This document shows, one piece after another, positions 17,589-28,089 of a stretch of 64,000 bases of DNA. The notes under the pieces are model-generated. The model was not told where the DNA came from, ran no database searches, and saw only the letters and a program-made list of their open reading frames with translations. The position numbers were made by a program, and so were the translations under genes. Position 1 is the first letter of the stretch. The number at the start of each line of letters is the position of its first letter. The DNA lies in NCBI GenBank assembly GCA_038147195.1, contig JAYQTB010000004.1, positions 1,302,001 through 1,366,000 on the forward strand, written 5' to 3'. Source of the stretch: Eutrophocola salsuginis. GTDB taxonomy: Bacteria; Pseudomonadota; Gammaproteobacteria; Pseudomonadales; Pseudohongiellaceae.

Positions 17589-17794
17589 ATGGACAAAAGC
17601 GAACCTGTTTGAACGACCCTGGTCAAGGTGTTGCTTGGCTATGTGCCGCCGTCATCTGGCTGCCTGATCTGTCGAGAAAGATCCCGGGCAGATCTACCTG
17701 ATCGTTGCCATCTGATTCCGGTTGTCGGCTGGCTCTCGGACCAGGACACCGCCCAGGCCCGAAAGCAACTGCAGGCTCTGTTCGATTTGCCCTG
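17589..17794 (+). pseudogene. Unidentified short broken ORF
   Basis: An ATG at 17589 (MDKSEP) is followed after frame changes by LVKVLLGYV, AAVIWLPDLSRKI, IYLIVAIIPVVGWLSDQDTA and QARKQLQALFDLP, then a stop at 17792-17794. The pieces suggest a small protein of about 65 residues with one or two membrane helices. I do not recognise the family. It is convergent with the cupin gene. Confidence 0.3.
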
Positions 17795-17798
17795 ATTG

Positions 17799-18255
17799 CT
17801 ACTGCGCCTTGACGATAAAGTAGGTGATGTCCTCGCCTTCCCGCACGATCACGTAATGGGGAACGGTGGCGGGAATATGCACGATATCGCCCTTGCTCAG
17901 TTGCCGGCTGGTGCCGCCTGTGATGCCGGTGCCGCGGATTTCACCGGGTGAATCCATGCGCGGATTCGTGATGGTGCCGCCGGTGACCAGCGTAGCCCTG
18001 CCGTCGGTCACGAAATAGATATCCGCCCACTCGTCATGGGACTCGAAGCTCGGGCCCCGTTTCCTGGTGCACCATGGCGCCGTAATGCCGCCTAATCCTC
18101 GAAGACACGGTCCAGTACGCCGCATTGTTTGGCCCCCAGATTTGTCCGCCAGTTCCTCGCTCCATGGTCGCCAGGTCCTGGCAGAGAGGTGAATTCTGGG
18201 GCCGTGGCCGGTGCACACCGTACATGGCGACAAGCAGCACGATCAGTTTTTTCAT
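17799..18255 (-). pseudogene. Exported cupin-domain protein, frameshifted
   Basis: Starts MKKLIVLLVAMYGVH, a signal peptide. The intact C-terminal frame has a cupin: ESHDEWADIYFVTDGRATLV (motif 1, with the family's acidic and histidine positions), a GDIVHIPATVPHYVIV stretch (motif 2) and EDITYFIVKAQ at the end. One or two indels near 18060-18180 separate the two parts. Enzymatic function cannot be inferred. Bases 18256-18469 upstream contain no gene that I can recognise. Confidence 0.65.
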
Positions 18256-18469
18256 AATGATTTCCTGTTAGGTTACTGCCCGTCCCGGGCTTCGATGGCG
18301 GCCCCGTAGCGGGGATCGCATTCGCAGGGCCACACGTATTCAATTGTAGGAACTCGCTTTCCTGCCTGTAAAGCGCTGACTGTATATAACTGCTCCTAAC
18401 CGTGTTCAGGGCTTTACTGAAAGCGGTTTGCACTGAGAATAGTACCTTCATTGCAACAAAACGCATGCC

Positions 18470-19471
18470 ATGGAAGAACACTACCAGCCACCCGCCAGGT
18501 TAACGTGCAAAAACTGCTCGACCGAGCTGGCCGGTGAAAAACTACCACCCTGTCTGCGGCCAGAAAGGCGACACCATGTGTTTTCATCACATGCTCGCGA
18601 GCTCCTGGAGGAAAACTCGCCGACGGCCTGTTCAACATGGATTCACGCCTCTGGCGCTCGCTGCTCCCCTGGCGCTGATTCCCGGCAGGCTGACCCTAGA
18701 ACACCTGCGGCGCGGTCGGCGCATGTATTACCTGCCGCCATTTCGTCTGTACTTGATCCTGAGCGTACTGTTTTCCTCATTCCGTCCGGCAACGGCACAC
18801 TGGGCAGCAATCTCGGGACGGTTTATCGGATTAGTCCGAGGATACAAATATCGTCACGTTGTCTGATGTGATGCAGGAATCGGATATCGGCACTGAGGGT
18901 GCAGGTTCGCGCGCCAGGTCCGGGAGGAAATCGCCCGGGAACTGGCGGCGGCGCGAGAAGAGGATCCCGAGGGCTTTTATCGAGACAGACGGCGAGATCT
19001 GCTCCATTGGTGACTTGCCCACATCGCTGTTTACCATCGTGATCCGGGACTGCCTGAAATTCAGAACGACCCGGAACAGTTAAAAGGAAGTCGTGGACAT
19101 GGTGCCCATTGATGATGATCCTGGGCATCCCGCTGGTCGCACTGTTCATGCACGTGGTGTATGCGTTTTCCGGTCGCTACTATGTCGAACACGTTATCTT
19201 TCTTTTCCACACCCATGCCTTTTTCTTCCTGATCAGCATCACCATGTCGCTGTCGTCGATTATCGGGCAGCGTTACGGAATCTTGCTAGACGTAATGGAC
19301 TGGTTCAGGGTGATCGCCGGCTGGTACATCCCCATCTACATCTTCATGGCGATGATGAAGGTATACGGCGACAGTTGTAAGACCTTTTGAGAACTAGTTC
19401 GTGATAGTCGGACACGTCATCAGATCATCGTCGCCGGCTTAGGCATTCTCTACACTGCAGTGAATGCCTGA
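18470..19471 (+). pseudogene. DUF3667 membrane protein, frameshifted
   Basis: The family has an N-terminal zinc ribbon and a polytopic domain. Here CKNCSTELAG is followed in a second frame by a CGQK segment (CPVCGQK pattern), then PGRLTLEHLRRGRRMYYLPPFRLYLILSVLF. The C-terminal frame shows GIPLVALFMHVVYAF, YYVEHVIFLFHTHAFFFLIS and YGDS..KTF, with GILYTAVNA at the end (stop 19471). EHxxFxxHxHAF is typical of DUF3667. Function is unknown. At least four small indels. Confidence 0.65.
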
Positions 19472-19492
19472 CAACCGGATGCTATCCGGCAA

Positions 19493-20513
19493 TCAGTAGC
19501 GTTCCAGGCACTCGTAGGGATGCACTAACATCTCGGGTACCAGACGAAATAGCGCAGGAGAGCGTAAACGGTTCGCCGAAATTCACCGGGTCGGTAACCG
19601 TGATCTCGTAATCCAGGCGACTGTAGTCGGCGTTGGGCATGAAGCGTTCCACGGTGCGGATCTGGTCGCTCTGACGCACGCCCGCGGGGTCAAATGCAAC
19701 CGGCGGCGATGGTCGGTTTCCACCACCAGAACATTCCCGTCAATGCCTCGGAAAAACCGAACATGGTGTGCTCGGCAGGCGCTAGCGCGTTCGGGTCCAT
19801 GTGGATCAGGCGGCGCGCGCATCGTACTCTTCCAGCCGCATCAGGATGTCGTCACCCTGGCGGCTAAAATCCATCTTGACCCAGCGTGATGTGATCAGCG
19901 GCTGGCCCTGTTGCCGCACAGCAGGAGGCTATTGCTGTTGGGATCCCAGGCAGACAACGCGCGCTGGCCTTCTTCGGTCAGCGGTAACCGCCCTTGAACA
20001 TGGGGAAGGCGGCTGGGTCACTATGATGGTGCTCCACACGCGGAAGATGCCATCGGCGGCGGCGATGGCGGCGGACGCATCGACGTCGAGGATGTCATAG
20101 CCCGATGTTGCCATTCTTGCCGGCGGGAAAATACGCGTTGCCGGAACCGAAATCGAATTCGTAGCCGCCGGGCAGCAGCACATTGGTACCAAGCATGATC
20201 GGCAAACCGCGGCGCGACGGCTGGCCCGCCATGGTGACCGTGTCACCGACAGCGATGACATCATCGCGCACCTTGCGGTTGCGCAACACGGTGTTGGAGG
20301 CCACTTCCGCCTCCCATTCGGTGAGGTTACCGTTTTCATCGGCGACTCCAGGGTGATGCGGCCATGGGGATTACGCCAGAGATGGCCGTGACTTGCCGAT
20401 CACTTCGATGCGTTCGAGGCATCGTCAGATGGCGATGTGGTGCTGTGGTGGGCAAACACCACCGAAGGTATGACGTCGTAAACAAAGCGCGGCTTGAGCG
20501 TGATGCAGTTCAT
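19493..20513 (-). pseudogene. DUF6152-type exported protein, frameshifted
   Basis: Frame pieces on the minus strand assemble to FAHHSTT near the N-terminus, GKVTAISWRNPHGRITLE, EWEAEVASNTVLRNRKVRDD then VIAVGDTVTMAGQPSRRGLP, ILDVDASAAIAAADGIFRVW, and HMDPNALAPAEHTMFGFSEA. The C-terminus has RTVERFMPNADYSRLDYEIT, VTDPVNFGEPFTLS and MLVHPYECLERY, with the stop at 19493. The HHS start and WxNPHG motif are typical of DUF6152 proteins, and the RTVERF..D.VTFxDP tail is a domain often found with them. Role unknown. Confidence 0.6.
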
Positions 20514-20595
20514 GCTGACCCCTGTAAACCCTTCTGGTTTATCGCGGCGATCTACCGCCGGGTAGGGTCAGTGCCATCGGGTAATTGGGGCGCTT

Positions 20596-21390
20596 TCACG
20601 CTGGCTTGAAGAGCACATTGAGACCCACGCCCGCCAGCACCAGTGCCATACCGGCATAGGCCAGCAGATTGAAACCTTTCCCGAACAGGATGAAGCCAAG
20701 GATAATGGCGTAAGATGGATGCCGGTGTAGATGACGATGGATACCGTGGATATCTCGGTGAGCTGGTAGGCGCGCCGCAGTACCGCGCCACCTGGCTGCT
20801 GATGCCCAACAACACCAACATGGTGAAACCAGCACGCCCATCTCGCATTGCACCCGAACAGCAGGCACCAGATGCCGGTCACCGGCAGGCAGACAAAGGA
20901 AAGTAGAAGATGATAACGCGGTGCTCGCTGGTGGAGGCTGCGCACAGTTGTAGGCGATGCCCGCGAAGAGCGAGGTGACGTGCCGACGCCGAGATGAAAG
21001 GGACACGCGCGCATCGAAGCCCTGGATGACCAGCGATGCCGGCAAGCTGACGGCAAAGAACAGGAACTGCAGCAGGCTCACCTTCTCTTTCACGAACCAG
21101 ATGCCGATCAGGGTGGTGGAAATTGGCGCCAGGTAGGTCAGGGTCGAGGCCGTGGCCGGGGATTTCGTGGATGAGGTAGAAGTTGAGCGTCAGGGCCAGC
21201 ACCCCACGGCGATGCCGCGCAGGATGAGCAAGGGCTTGTTGTTGCCGAAAATGGGTACCCGCGCCCTTTTCAGGCCCCAGTAGCACAGCGTCACGGAAAT
21301 GATGGCGCGGAAAAGATGATTTCCAACGCTGCGATTTCGGCACCAGCTTGACGAAACCGTCACCAGCGCGAACAGAGTGCCAGCGCCATG
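20596..21390 (-). pseudogene. EamA/DMT-family transporter, frameshifted
   Basis: Ten-helix drug/metabolite transporter type. Fragments are LLILRGIAVGVLALTLNFYL, IGIWFVKEKVSLLQFLFFAV then SLPASLVIQGFDARVS, FYFPLVCLPVTGIWCLLF, and the second EamA repeat end YAIILGFILFGKGFNLLAYA, GMALVLAGVGLNVLFKPA (stop at 20596). The E-K-(V/I)-S/x-x-x-Q-x-L motif closing each repeat is recognisable. About six indels break it. Substrate unknown. Confidence 0.65.
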
Positions 21391-21442
21391 TACCTCGATG
21401 CCTTTAAGGGGTTATCGCCTGCGGAAAACTTCAGGCAAAAGA

Positions 21443-21468
21443 AAGGCGGATTAAAAGGAATCCGCCTT
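21443..21468 (-). terminator. Intrinsic terminator after the TonB-dependent receptor
   Basis: AAGGCGGATT and AATCCGCCTT form a 10-bp stem with a 6-base loop, followed on the minus strand by TCTTTTG. Confidence 0.75.
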
Positions 21469-21469
21469 C

Positions 21470-23715
21470 AGGTCTCAAAGAAATGTAGGCCGAATCAAGG
21501 GTCAAGCGATAACGCACCCCCACCGTTGCCGTGCGCGCCTGCTTGTTGGGGCGCGCGCCATGGGGATGGCGACCGAGAATGTCCGCCTCGTCGGTGAGGT
21601 TTTCCACCCTGCCGTACAGGTTGAGCATGTCGTTCACCTGGTAGTTGGCGGACAGATCCACGGTGAAGGTGTCATCGGTCTGCTGGTAGGCGCCGCAGGG
21701 CCACCACCACGAACTTCATCCACGTGGTAGCACTTAGGTTACCCCATGCCATGGTTTCGTACCCGATGGAGGCGCGGTACTGGTGTTCAGGATATAGGAA
21801 TCGGATCGCCCGCCCGCTCACATCGCAAAGAACTCGGTGTCGGCGATATCGGTATCAGATTCACCGTAATCAAATTATGGGTCAGCATGAACGGCACGGA
21901 ATAGCTGGTCGCTGCGGCCAGGTCGGTGCTAACCAGCAGTTCCAGCCCCTTCACCGTGGCTGCATCGCCATTGAAGGCGTCACCGATATCGCAGCCGGTA
22001 CCGGACGAGGCCGTGCACGCCGGGCAGGTTTTCATAATCACTGGAAAGCAATGGCCTCGGCGCAGTTTGTCACTGTTGAAGCGGAAGGCCGAATTCATAG
22101 TTGATAACTCCTCTTCGTTTAACACTGGCGACACACCCGGTGCCGTAAAGCCCTTGTGCACACCGGCCAGCAGCGTCAGTTCTCATCAAACCAAGTAGCT
22201 TACGCCCATACCTGGCAGCCACACCTGCACGTCGTTTTCGCGCGAACCGCTGAGCACGCGGTTGGCGCCGCCGGCGTAATCCATGCGATCGAGCTGGATG
22301 TCTTCATAGCGCAGTCCGGGGGTCAGTATCCAGTTACCGAATTCGATCTGGTCGTAGACATGAATGGCCACTGCCTCTGCTTCGACCACCCGGTTGCCCG
22401 CGGCGCCAAGTACGCCGATGTCATTCAGGACCATTCGCCCATCCAACTGCTGGTATGACGCGTCGTATTGCAGCCGGTCTTCCTGGTCGCGGTGAATACG
22501 CACGCCCGCCTGCAGGGTGTGAGACATGGCACCTGTGGTGCCGGTCCAGTTCAGCCCGAATTGCACGCCGCGCGAATAATATTCGCGATTGTTGGAACGC
22601 ACGTCGATACTGCCTGCGGGCGTGTCCAGTGTGCCATCGAGAATGGTCTGCAGCTGGTCGACACTGTAGCCACCCCTGCCCTGCCCGGCATTGATGTCCC
22701 CGATAATGTCTGTCCAGCCGGTTCGGCTGAGGCTATCCGCAGTCGAACTGCCGTCGAGATCGATGCCTTCTGTTTTATACCAGTTACGCGCGTGCTCGTT
22801 GTTGTAGGCTGTCGCCTTCAACGTCAGGTTGTCGGAGGCGGCGAACTCGTAACGCAGGATGGCCTGTTCGTGTTCGGTATGGATATTGTCCAGGGTTGAA
22901 ACCCCGTAGCGACGCCAGGGATCAGCGGCAAAGTCGGCGTCTGTCAGGCCGAGGTAGCTCTGGTTGGAGTCCTGCTCGGCGTACTGCAGCTTAAGCTCAA
23001 CCCTGTGCCGTGAATCCGCCGGTGCCCAGGCCAGCTTGGCGGTGTAGTCCGCCACATCCAGGCCGGTGTCGTTGCCGCCACGATCGATGGACTGGAACCC
23101 GTCGGACTGCCACTGGTGTGTTTCCAGCAGGAAACCGAGGCCATCAGTATTGAATCCACCGTAGGTGGCATGGACACGGTACGTGGCATCCTCGCCACCT
23201 TCCATCAGCAGGTTGCCCTGCACGCTTTGGGGAATCGGGGTGGAGATCATGTTCAGCGCCCCACCAATTGTGTACGGACCCTGGGTGATGGCTGACGGAC
23301 CCTTCACTACTTCAAAGCCCGCCATGCGGCCGGCGGTCGGAAAGTAATAGGCGCTTGAAGCGGCATAAGGGGCAGGTGCAATCAGTACATTATCCTCGAG
23401 CAGCGTGATGCGGCTGGAACGCTCGCTGGTTACACCGCGAATGCTGATGTTGGGACGCAGTCCATAGCCATCCTCCACCTGAATCGAGACACCGGGAATT
23501 TCCCGGGCGATGCGCTGCACGTCCGAATAGGCAAACCGGGCCAGGGCGTCACTGTCGATGAAGTGGGCTGAACCGGGCAGGCGCTGGATGCGCTCGGTGC
23601 CGCCGGTGATGAGAATCTCTTCCAGAAAGGGGGTACTGGCTTCCTGGGCCTGGGCCAGAGTGGCCCCGGCGGCCGCAACGGCCACTGCCAGGCGACAGAC
23701 TGCGCGGGTTTTCAT
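21470..23715 (-). pseudogene. FecA-like TonB-dependent siderophore receptor, 3' third frameshifted
   Basis: Outer-membrane receptor. The first 500 residues (23715-22190) are open. They comprise a signal peptide ending TLAQAQ, a TonB-box-like EEILITGG and the plug domain (GVSIQVEDGYGLRPNISIRG, VVKGPSAITQGPYTIGGALN), followed by barrel strands. After 22190 the barrel continues in other frames (LAGVHKGFTAPGVSP, ELLVSTDLAAATSYSVPF, DLSANYQVNDMLNLYGRVEN then LTDEADILGRHPHGARPNKQ) to GVRYRL at the C-terminus. The plug's RGxxSERSSRI resembles FecA-type ferric-citrate or siderophore receptors. A Fur box upstream supports an iron role. No FecIR genes are nearby. Confidence 0.85.
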
Positions 23716-23769
23716 GCTGAATACTGCTCCAAACTGTTAGCGGGATGACTATCTGGAGCGTAATCTAAT

Positions 23770-23788
23770 CTAAATGAGAATCATTATC
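23770..23788 (-). promoter_or_regulatory. Fur-box-like site upstream of the FecA-like receptor
   Basis: CTAAATGAGAATCATTATC matches the 19-bp Fur consensus at 15 positions, including the AATCATTATC half-site. It lies 54 bases before the receptor ATG. Confidence 0.8.
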
Positions 23789-23832
23789 AATACTATTTGT
23801 ATTCTGCTTGCGCTAAATCAAACAGGCATAAA

Positions 23833-23856
23833 AAAAGCCGGAGCTAGCCGGCTTTT
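23833..23856 (-). terminator. Intrinsic terminator after grxD
   Basis: AAAAGCCGG, a short loop, and CCGGCTTTT. On the minus strand it lies 17 bases after the grxD stop and is followed by T residues. Confidence 0.8.
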
Positions 23857-23873
23857 CTCACGAATTCCTGTAA

Positions 23874-24245
23874 TCAGGCACTGGCCTCACCTGCCGCTTC
23901 CTCGCGCTTCGCCGCGGAGGCATCCAGCAGGGTCTTCAGTTCCCCGCTCTGGTACATGTCGGTCATGATGTCGCATCCACCAACCAGCTCGCCGTCGACG
24001 AACAGCTGCGGAAAGGTTGGCCAGTCGGACACCTTCGGCAGGTTGGCGCGGATTTCCGGGTTGGACAGGATGTCTACGTAGGCGAACTTCTGGCCGCAGG
24101 CCATCAGGATCTGCACCGACTGGGCGGAGAAGCCGCACTGGGGCGCGTTGGGGTTGCCCTTCATGTAGATGATGATGGGATTGTTGGCAATCTGGTCCTT
24201 GATGATGGATTCGATGTTGCTGCTTGCTGTGTTCTGGTCGCTCAT
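23874..24245 (-). CDS. grxD: Monothiol glutaredoxin (Grx4 type)
   Basis: Carrier of [2Fe-2S] clusters rather than a disulfide reductase. The 123-residue protein has NPIIIYMKGNPNAPQCGFSA with the monothiol CGFS motif and the family's KG, then WPTFPQLFVDGELVGGCDI with the cis-Pro TFP loop and glutathione-binding GGCD. It ends in an Ala/Glu-rich tail typical of GrxD. Frame intact. Its position beside a Fur-controlled receptor fits an iron-metabolism neighbourhood, though the two are probably separate transcripts. Confidence 0.95.
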   Translation of the reverse strand: MSDQNTASSNIESIIKDQIANNPIIIYMKGNPNAPQCGFSAQSVQILMACGQKFAYVDILSNPEIRANLPKVSDWPTFPQLFVDGELVGGCDIMTDMYQSGELKTLLDASAAKREEAAGEASA

Positions 24246-24380
24246 GGAAATTCCGGATATATATGGGCTTGAAATGAATAAGTAAGCGCATTTTACCCGA
24301 AATCAATTGGGGAAACAGCGCGATTGTCCTGTGAAATCAGGAAATTAGACCATGGAAACAGTGGGGTTTTAGAGGCTTTG

Positions 24381-24884
24381 TTAATCCGGCTCCAGGATGC
24401 GCTGGGCGATGTCCACGCATTCCCCAAGACCGGGAGATCCCGCACCGAAGACTGAGAAATCCGGATTCGTCCGCACCACCTGGTCCAGGAAAATCGCCAT
24501 GGCCGACGCCAGCCTGGCATCACTGATCACCCCCTGCTGGTACTGGAAACAAGCCAGATCAGCATGGCGCATCACGCTGACGACATATCTGAAATATCGG
24601 CCGGCATCATTCCGGCTATCCCGTTCACCCATTGGATCGATTTCACCAGCCTGCCCACGCTGGATCAGATTCATCAGCACAGGATCAGCCATGACATCCC
24701 TGTTGATATCGATGATCTGACCGATCAGGTCCTGGTAGGCTGCCGTCTCGATGGCGCGTGTATTCATTTCCGCCTGCGCTGTACTCTGACGTATCTCCAG
24801 GCCGACGAATACCAGGCCAGCCACAACGGCAAGGGCGGATATGATCTCGGCGATGAGGGCGTATTCCTGGAGTTTTTCTTTCAT
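24381..24884 (-). CDS. Uncharacterised protein with one N-terminal membrane helix
   Basis: The 167-residue protein begins MKEKLQEYALIAEIISALAV with a helix to about residue 32 (VVAGLVFVGLEIRQS), then an alpha-helical domain with QAEMNTRAIETAAYQDLIGQ and FRYVVSVMRHADLACFQYQQ. I recognise this as a conserved hypothetical type common in marine proteobacteria and know no function for it. It follows the Rieske oxygenase gene on the same strand by 62 bases. Frame intact. Confidence 0.7.
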   Translation of the reverse strand: MKEKLQEYALIAEIISALAVVAGLVFVGLEIRQSTAQAEMNTRAIETAAYQDLIGQIIDINRDVMADPVLMNLIQRGQAGEIDPMGERDSRNDAGRYFRYVVSVMRHADLACFQYQQGVISDARLASAMAIFLDQVVRTNPDFSVFGAGSPGLGECVDIAQRILEPD

Positions 24885-24946
24885 GTTGAATTTCTTAAAT
24901 ACTTACTTGGCTCAGGTGCACCAGTAACAATAGTTCGAAAGAAGAC

Positions 24947-26268
24947 CTATTTGCTTCCCTGCTCTGTTTCGAGCCCCACACAATCCCGGCAAATCTGCTG
25001 ATAGCTTTCCAGCCAGTCGGCTTCCTGCTGCAACATCATTTCACCAGCGCGAGGCCCGAAGTAGATATCCGGATTGGCGACTCCATCCGGGACTGCGTTT
25101 TGCTCCCTGAAGGCTTGCAGGGATTCCAGCAAGCGGCGCCGGGTCATGATGATCATCTTGTCACTGGCACCCAGGTGCTCCTGTGTCCTGTCAACGATGG
25201 CCCATGCTTTCCGTAATGGCCTGATCCTGCATGTGTACACCGTCGATTCCCGTGTAGCTGCCATCCTGCTGGACCATGCGATCGATACCGTAATCGTTTT
25301 GGGCATTGTCGCGGTAGTACGGTACCGGCCCAGCCAGTCGCTGGTGCCGTACTGACCTTCGTCCAGCTTGAAATGGACGCCGATCAAACCCTTGCCCTGC
25401 TTGTCGGCCAAAGCGATGGGGGGGCGATCCGGAATGGGTGCAGATATATGCCAGAACATGGTGTTTTCGTCATCCACTGGCACCCAGGCCCTGGCAATGA
25501 TGTTTTTCTGCAAGGGTCCTCCTGGTGGCATCGTCCAGAACGGCATGAGGAAATGGGCGATGCGCCAGTAATACTCGCCGGCATCACCCGGGCGGTAGGC
25601 GCCGTACATGGTGCCGTAAGCGGTTTCCTCCACCTCGAAATGTGGCGCCCTGTCTTTCTGGAAATAATAGGCGGGACTTCCCGGGGGGAAATGCTTTTCA
25701 TCAAGGGCGCCGAGATGCAGGAAAGACAGGTGCGCCGTATCGATATCACCCTCAAGCGCCTGAAGTACCAGTTGCACTCGCGCAATCCGGCCCGGATCCA
25801 GCGCTTGCCCTCGGGCAATAGGTTGGCTTCGAATTTTGGCAGGTCCGGCGGCGTATCAGCGTTGCCCATGTAGACCCAGACAATGTCACCCCGTTCGCGG
25901 ACAGCTTACGCCGTTGCACTGACCTGGTCCTTGATACCACTATCAGGACTTTCTGTCGGTGTTTCCAGGCATTTGCCCGTGACGTCAAACTTCCAGCGCG
26001 TGGTAGACGCAACGAAGACCGTCTCTTCGTTGCGGCCGTAATACAACGATGCGCAGCGGTGGGGACAATGGTGCTCAAAGATTCCGACCTTGCCGGATGT
26101 CGTCCGAAAGGCGATGAGATTCTCCCCCAGAATTCGCAACCTGACCGGCGGCGCATCGGGCTTCAGTTCTTCCGAATGCAGCGCGGGAATCCAGTACTGA
26201 CGCATCAGGTCACCCATGGGTGTTCCCGGCCCGGTCTGTGTCAGCAAATCATTGTCCTGTTTTCTCAT
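24947..26268 (-). pseudogene. Rieske non-haem iron ring-hydroxylating oxygenase, large subunit, frameshifted
   Basis: The start MRKQDNDLLTQTGPGTPMGD, then LMRQYWIPALHSEEL, is typical of the phthalate/Rieske monooxygenase alpha-subunit group. The first Rieske motif is seen as FEHHCPHRCASLYYGRN; the second (CVYHGW) is recovered only if one base is removed near 26010. The catalytic domain contains LEGDIDTAHLSFLH (Asp and His iron ligands), WFHISAPIPDRP-like text and DRMVQQDGSYTGIDGVHMQD (split). Shifts lie near 26010, 25915, 25760 and 25250. It overlaps the upstream amidohydrolase by ATGA, so the two are co-translated. Substrate not inferable. Confidence 0.82.
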
Positions 26269-27929
26269 AAGTCGGCCGGGTCGCCGTGGACAATGTTTCC
26301 GCCCACCAGCGTAAGCAACGAACGAACCTGTTTGATTTCTTCATCACTGACTGCGACCTCATCAGTAATCACGATCCAGCACCACCAGGTCGGCGCGGGC
26401 GCCGGTCTCTCGATGGAACCGAGGTCATCCTCGCGCAGGAACCAGCGGTTGGCGGCGGTATACAAGCGCAGCGCCTCGTCACGCGGCAGAGTCTGGTCGC
26501 CATTGATCAGCTCGCCGCGGCGTTCAAACCGGTGACGACATAGTAAAGACCGAGCCAGGGATTCATCGGCGAAATCTGCATGCCGTCCGAACTCATGCAC
26601 CCATGGGGATGCCGTTTTCCGCCAGCATGCGAAACGGCGGGCCGTTCTGTTCCGCGGTACCGGAGATATAGCGCCAACCGCCCAGCACGCTGACGCCGCC
26701 GCCCATGTTCTTCAGTTTGGTCGCATATTCGTCGGTAATAAAAGGCACATGCGCCAGCACCCAGCCCGAGGTTGCTGATGCCGTCGCCGCCGATTTCATT
26801 GTGCACCTGTTCAGCCATCGATGATGGCCCTGGTAGTCGTTGCCGAACAGGCTGTGGTTTTCGTTGCCGCCGGCCGGCCACGCGCCGCGTGCCGTTGAGC
26901 CAGGGCTCGAGGCGCCGAAGATGACCGGGCTGGAACCGGCGGTGAATTCGCCGATGCCGGTGATGCGCAGCATGGCGTCGCCGAATTCAGGGAATACGTT
27001 GTTCAGGCGCGCCTGCAACTGCGGCGTGGCCGGGTCGTCCTCCATGTGCAGGAAGTTGATGCGGATGCGCGTCAGCAGCTGCCCTTCATTGTGCAATGCC
27101 TCGATGGCGTCGTAGGCGCTGTAGGGTCCATGTTGGCGCCGTCGGCATCGGTGCCGGTGATTGAAAACCGCCCTGGTCGAGATGGGTGGTCAGGCCAAGA
27201 CTCACGGCGTAGCGCATGGCATCGACCGTGCCGCGCTTCTGGTCTTCCTGGGTCTGGATGCCGCGCAAGGCAAACAGCGTCTGCGTGGCCGGGTTGCTGC
27301 CTGCCCGTGGCGACCTCGCCATTTTCGCCAGCCGGCGATGCCACGCTCTTCCAGCCAGGCCTTGCCGAGCGATTGGTGACACCGGGTCCGGCGAAACTTT
27401 CCTGATGTAGACAGGATGGATTTCGGGGTGACCGCATCGAGTTCCGCCAGGGTCGGGAAGCGCGGCGCGTCCGGCGCGGGCGTGAACTGGTTGCGGTGGA
27501 AGCCGCCGATGGCGGTGATCCATTCCCCCTCGGAACAGCCGCCGCGCGGGGCGCCGATGGTGGCGACCACTTCCTCGATGGAGATGGCATTTTCCAGGCG
27601 GGTGTCATGACCGGGCCGCAGGCCCAGCAGGATGATGTGGTTGTGGTTGTCGATGAGACCCGGGACGACCGTGCGGCCTTCAGGTCGATCACCTCGCCGC
27701 AACCGGACGCCTGCAGGCCGTTGCCGGTTTCTTTGATTCGGCCGCTGGCGATGCGTGCCGAATCAACGACGGTGCCGGCATCGTCCATGGTGTGGATGAC
27801 GCCATTGGTGACCAGCACCTCGCCTACGTCCAGGCATACCGGTGCGGACATTGCCGTCGTTGTCGACGCCTGCTCCTGAGAACACCCTGCGAGCAAAACG
27901 GCAAGAAAAAGTAAAGACCGCTTTTGCAA
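26265..27929 (-). pseudogene. Amidohydrolase family 3 lipoprotein, frameshifted
   Basis: The N-terminus MQKRSLLFLAVLLAGCSQEQ is a lipoprotein signal with a lipobox (LAGC). It is followed by VLVTNGVIHTMDDAGTVVDS, the usual start of YtcJ-like amidohydrolases, then GRTVVPGLIDNHNHII with the metal-binding HxH. Later pieces include MNEGQLLTRIRINFLHMEDD, SNLGLGAGACAF, LPRDEALRLYTAANRWFL and the C-terminal EEIKQVRSLLTLVGGNIVHG. At least six indels break it. It lies between hyuB and the Rieske oxygenase in one minus-strand cluster that is probably catabolic. Confidence 0.78.
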
Positions 27930-28040
27930 ATTGATGGTTCATGATTAAGATTTGAATGTTTGATTCTTTTTCGTCGTTTTCTCTTTTTCGGCATTTTCAG
28001 GATTTACCCTTCGGAATGGGGCATCCGACTTACTACGCCC

Positions 28041-28089
28041 TTTCCCCCTTTCCTTTCCTTTTTCCTCTTTCCTCTTATCCTTGCCTTAC
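28041..28089. repeat. Pyrimidine-rich, roughly 7-bp-period array
   Basis: In register from 28041 the units are CTTTCCT, TTCCTTT, TTCCTCT, TTCCTCT, TATCCTT, GCCTTAC. The period is less regular than in the other arrays. It fills part of the 27930-28085 gap and runs into the 3' end of hyuB. Confidence 0.45.

Noticed and set aside
17440..17600. TPP riboswitch upstream of the thiamine-binding/pnuC pair
   Set aside because: The conserved CUGAGA and ACCUGAUC-type core sequences are absent on the minus strand.
19474..19490. Hairpin CCGGATgctATCCGG between DUF3667 and DUF6152 genes as a terminator
   Set aside because: The stem is short and no T-run follows on either strand; left unannotated.
23774..23968. 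Small plus-strand ORF starting MRIIINTICILLAL
   Set aside because: It reads through the Fur box, the grxD terminator and the antisense of grxD; no ribosome site.
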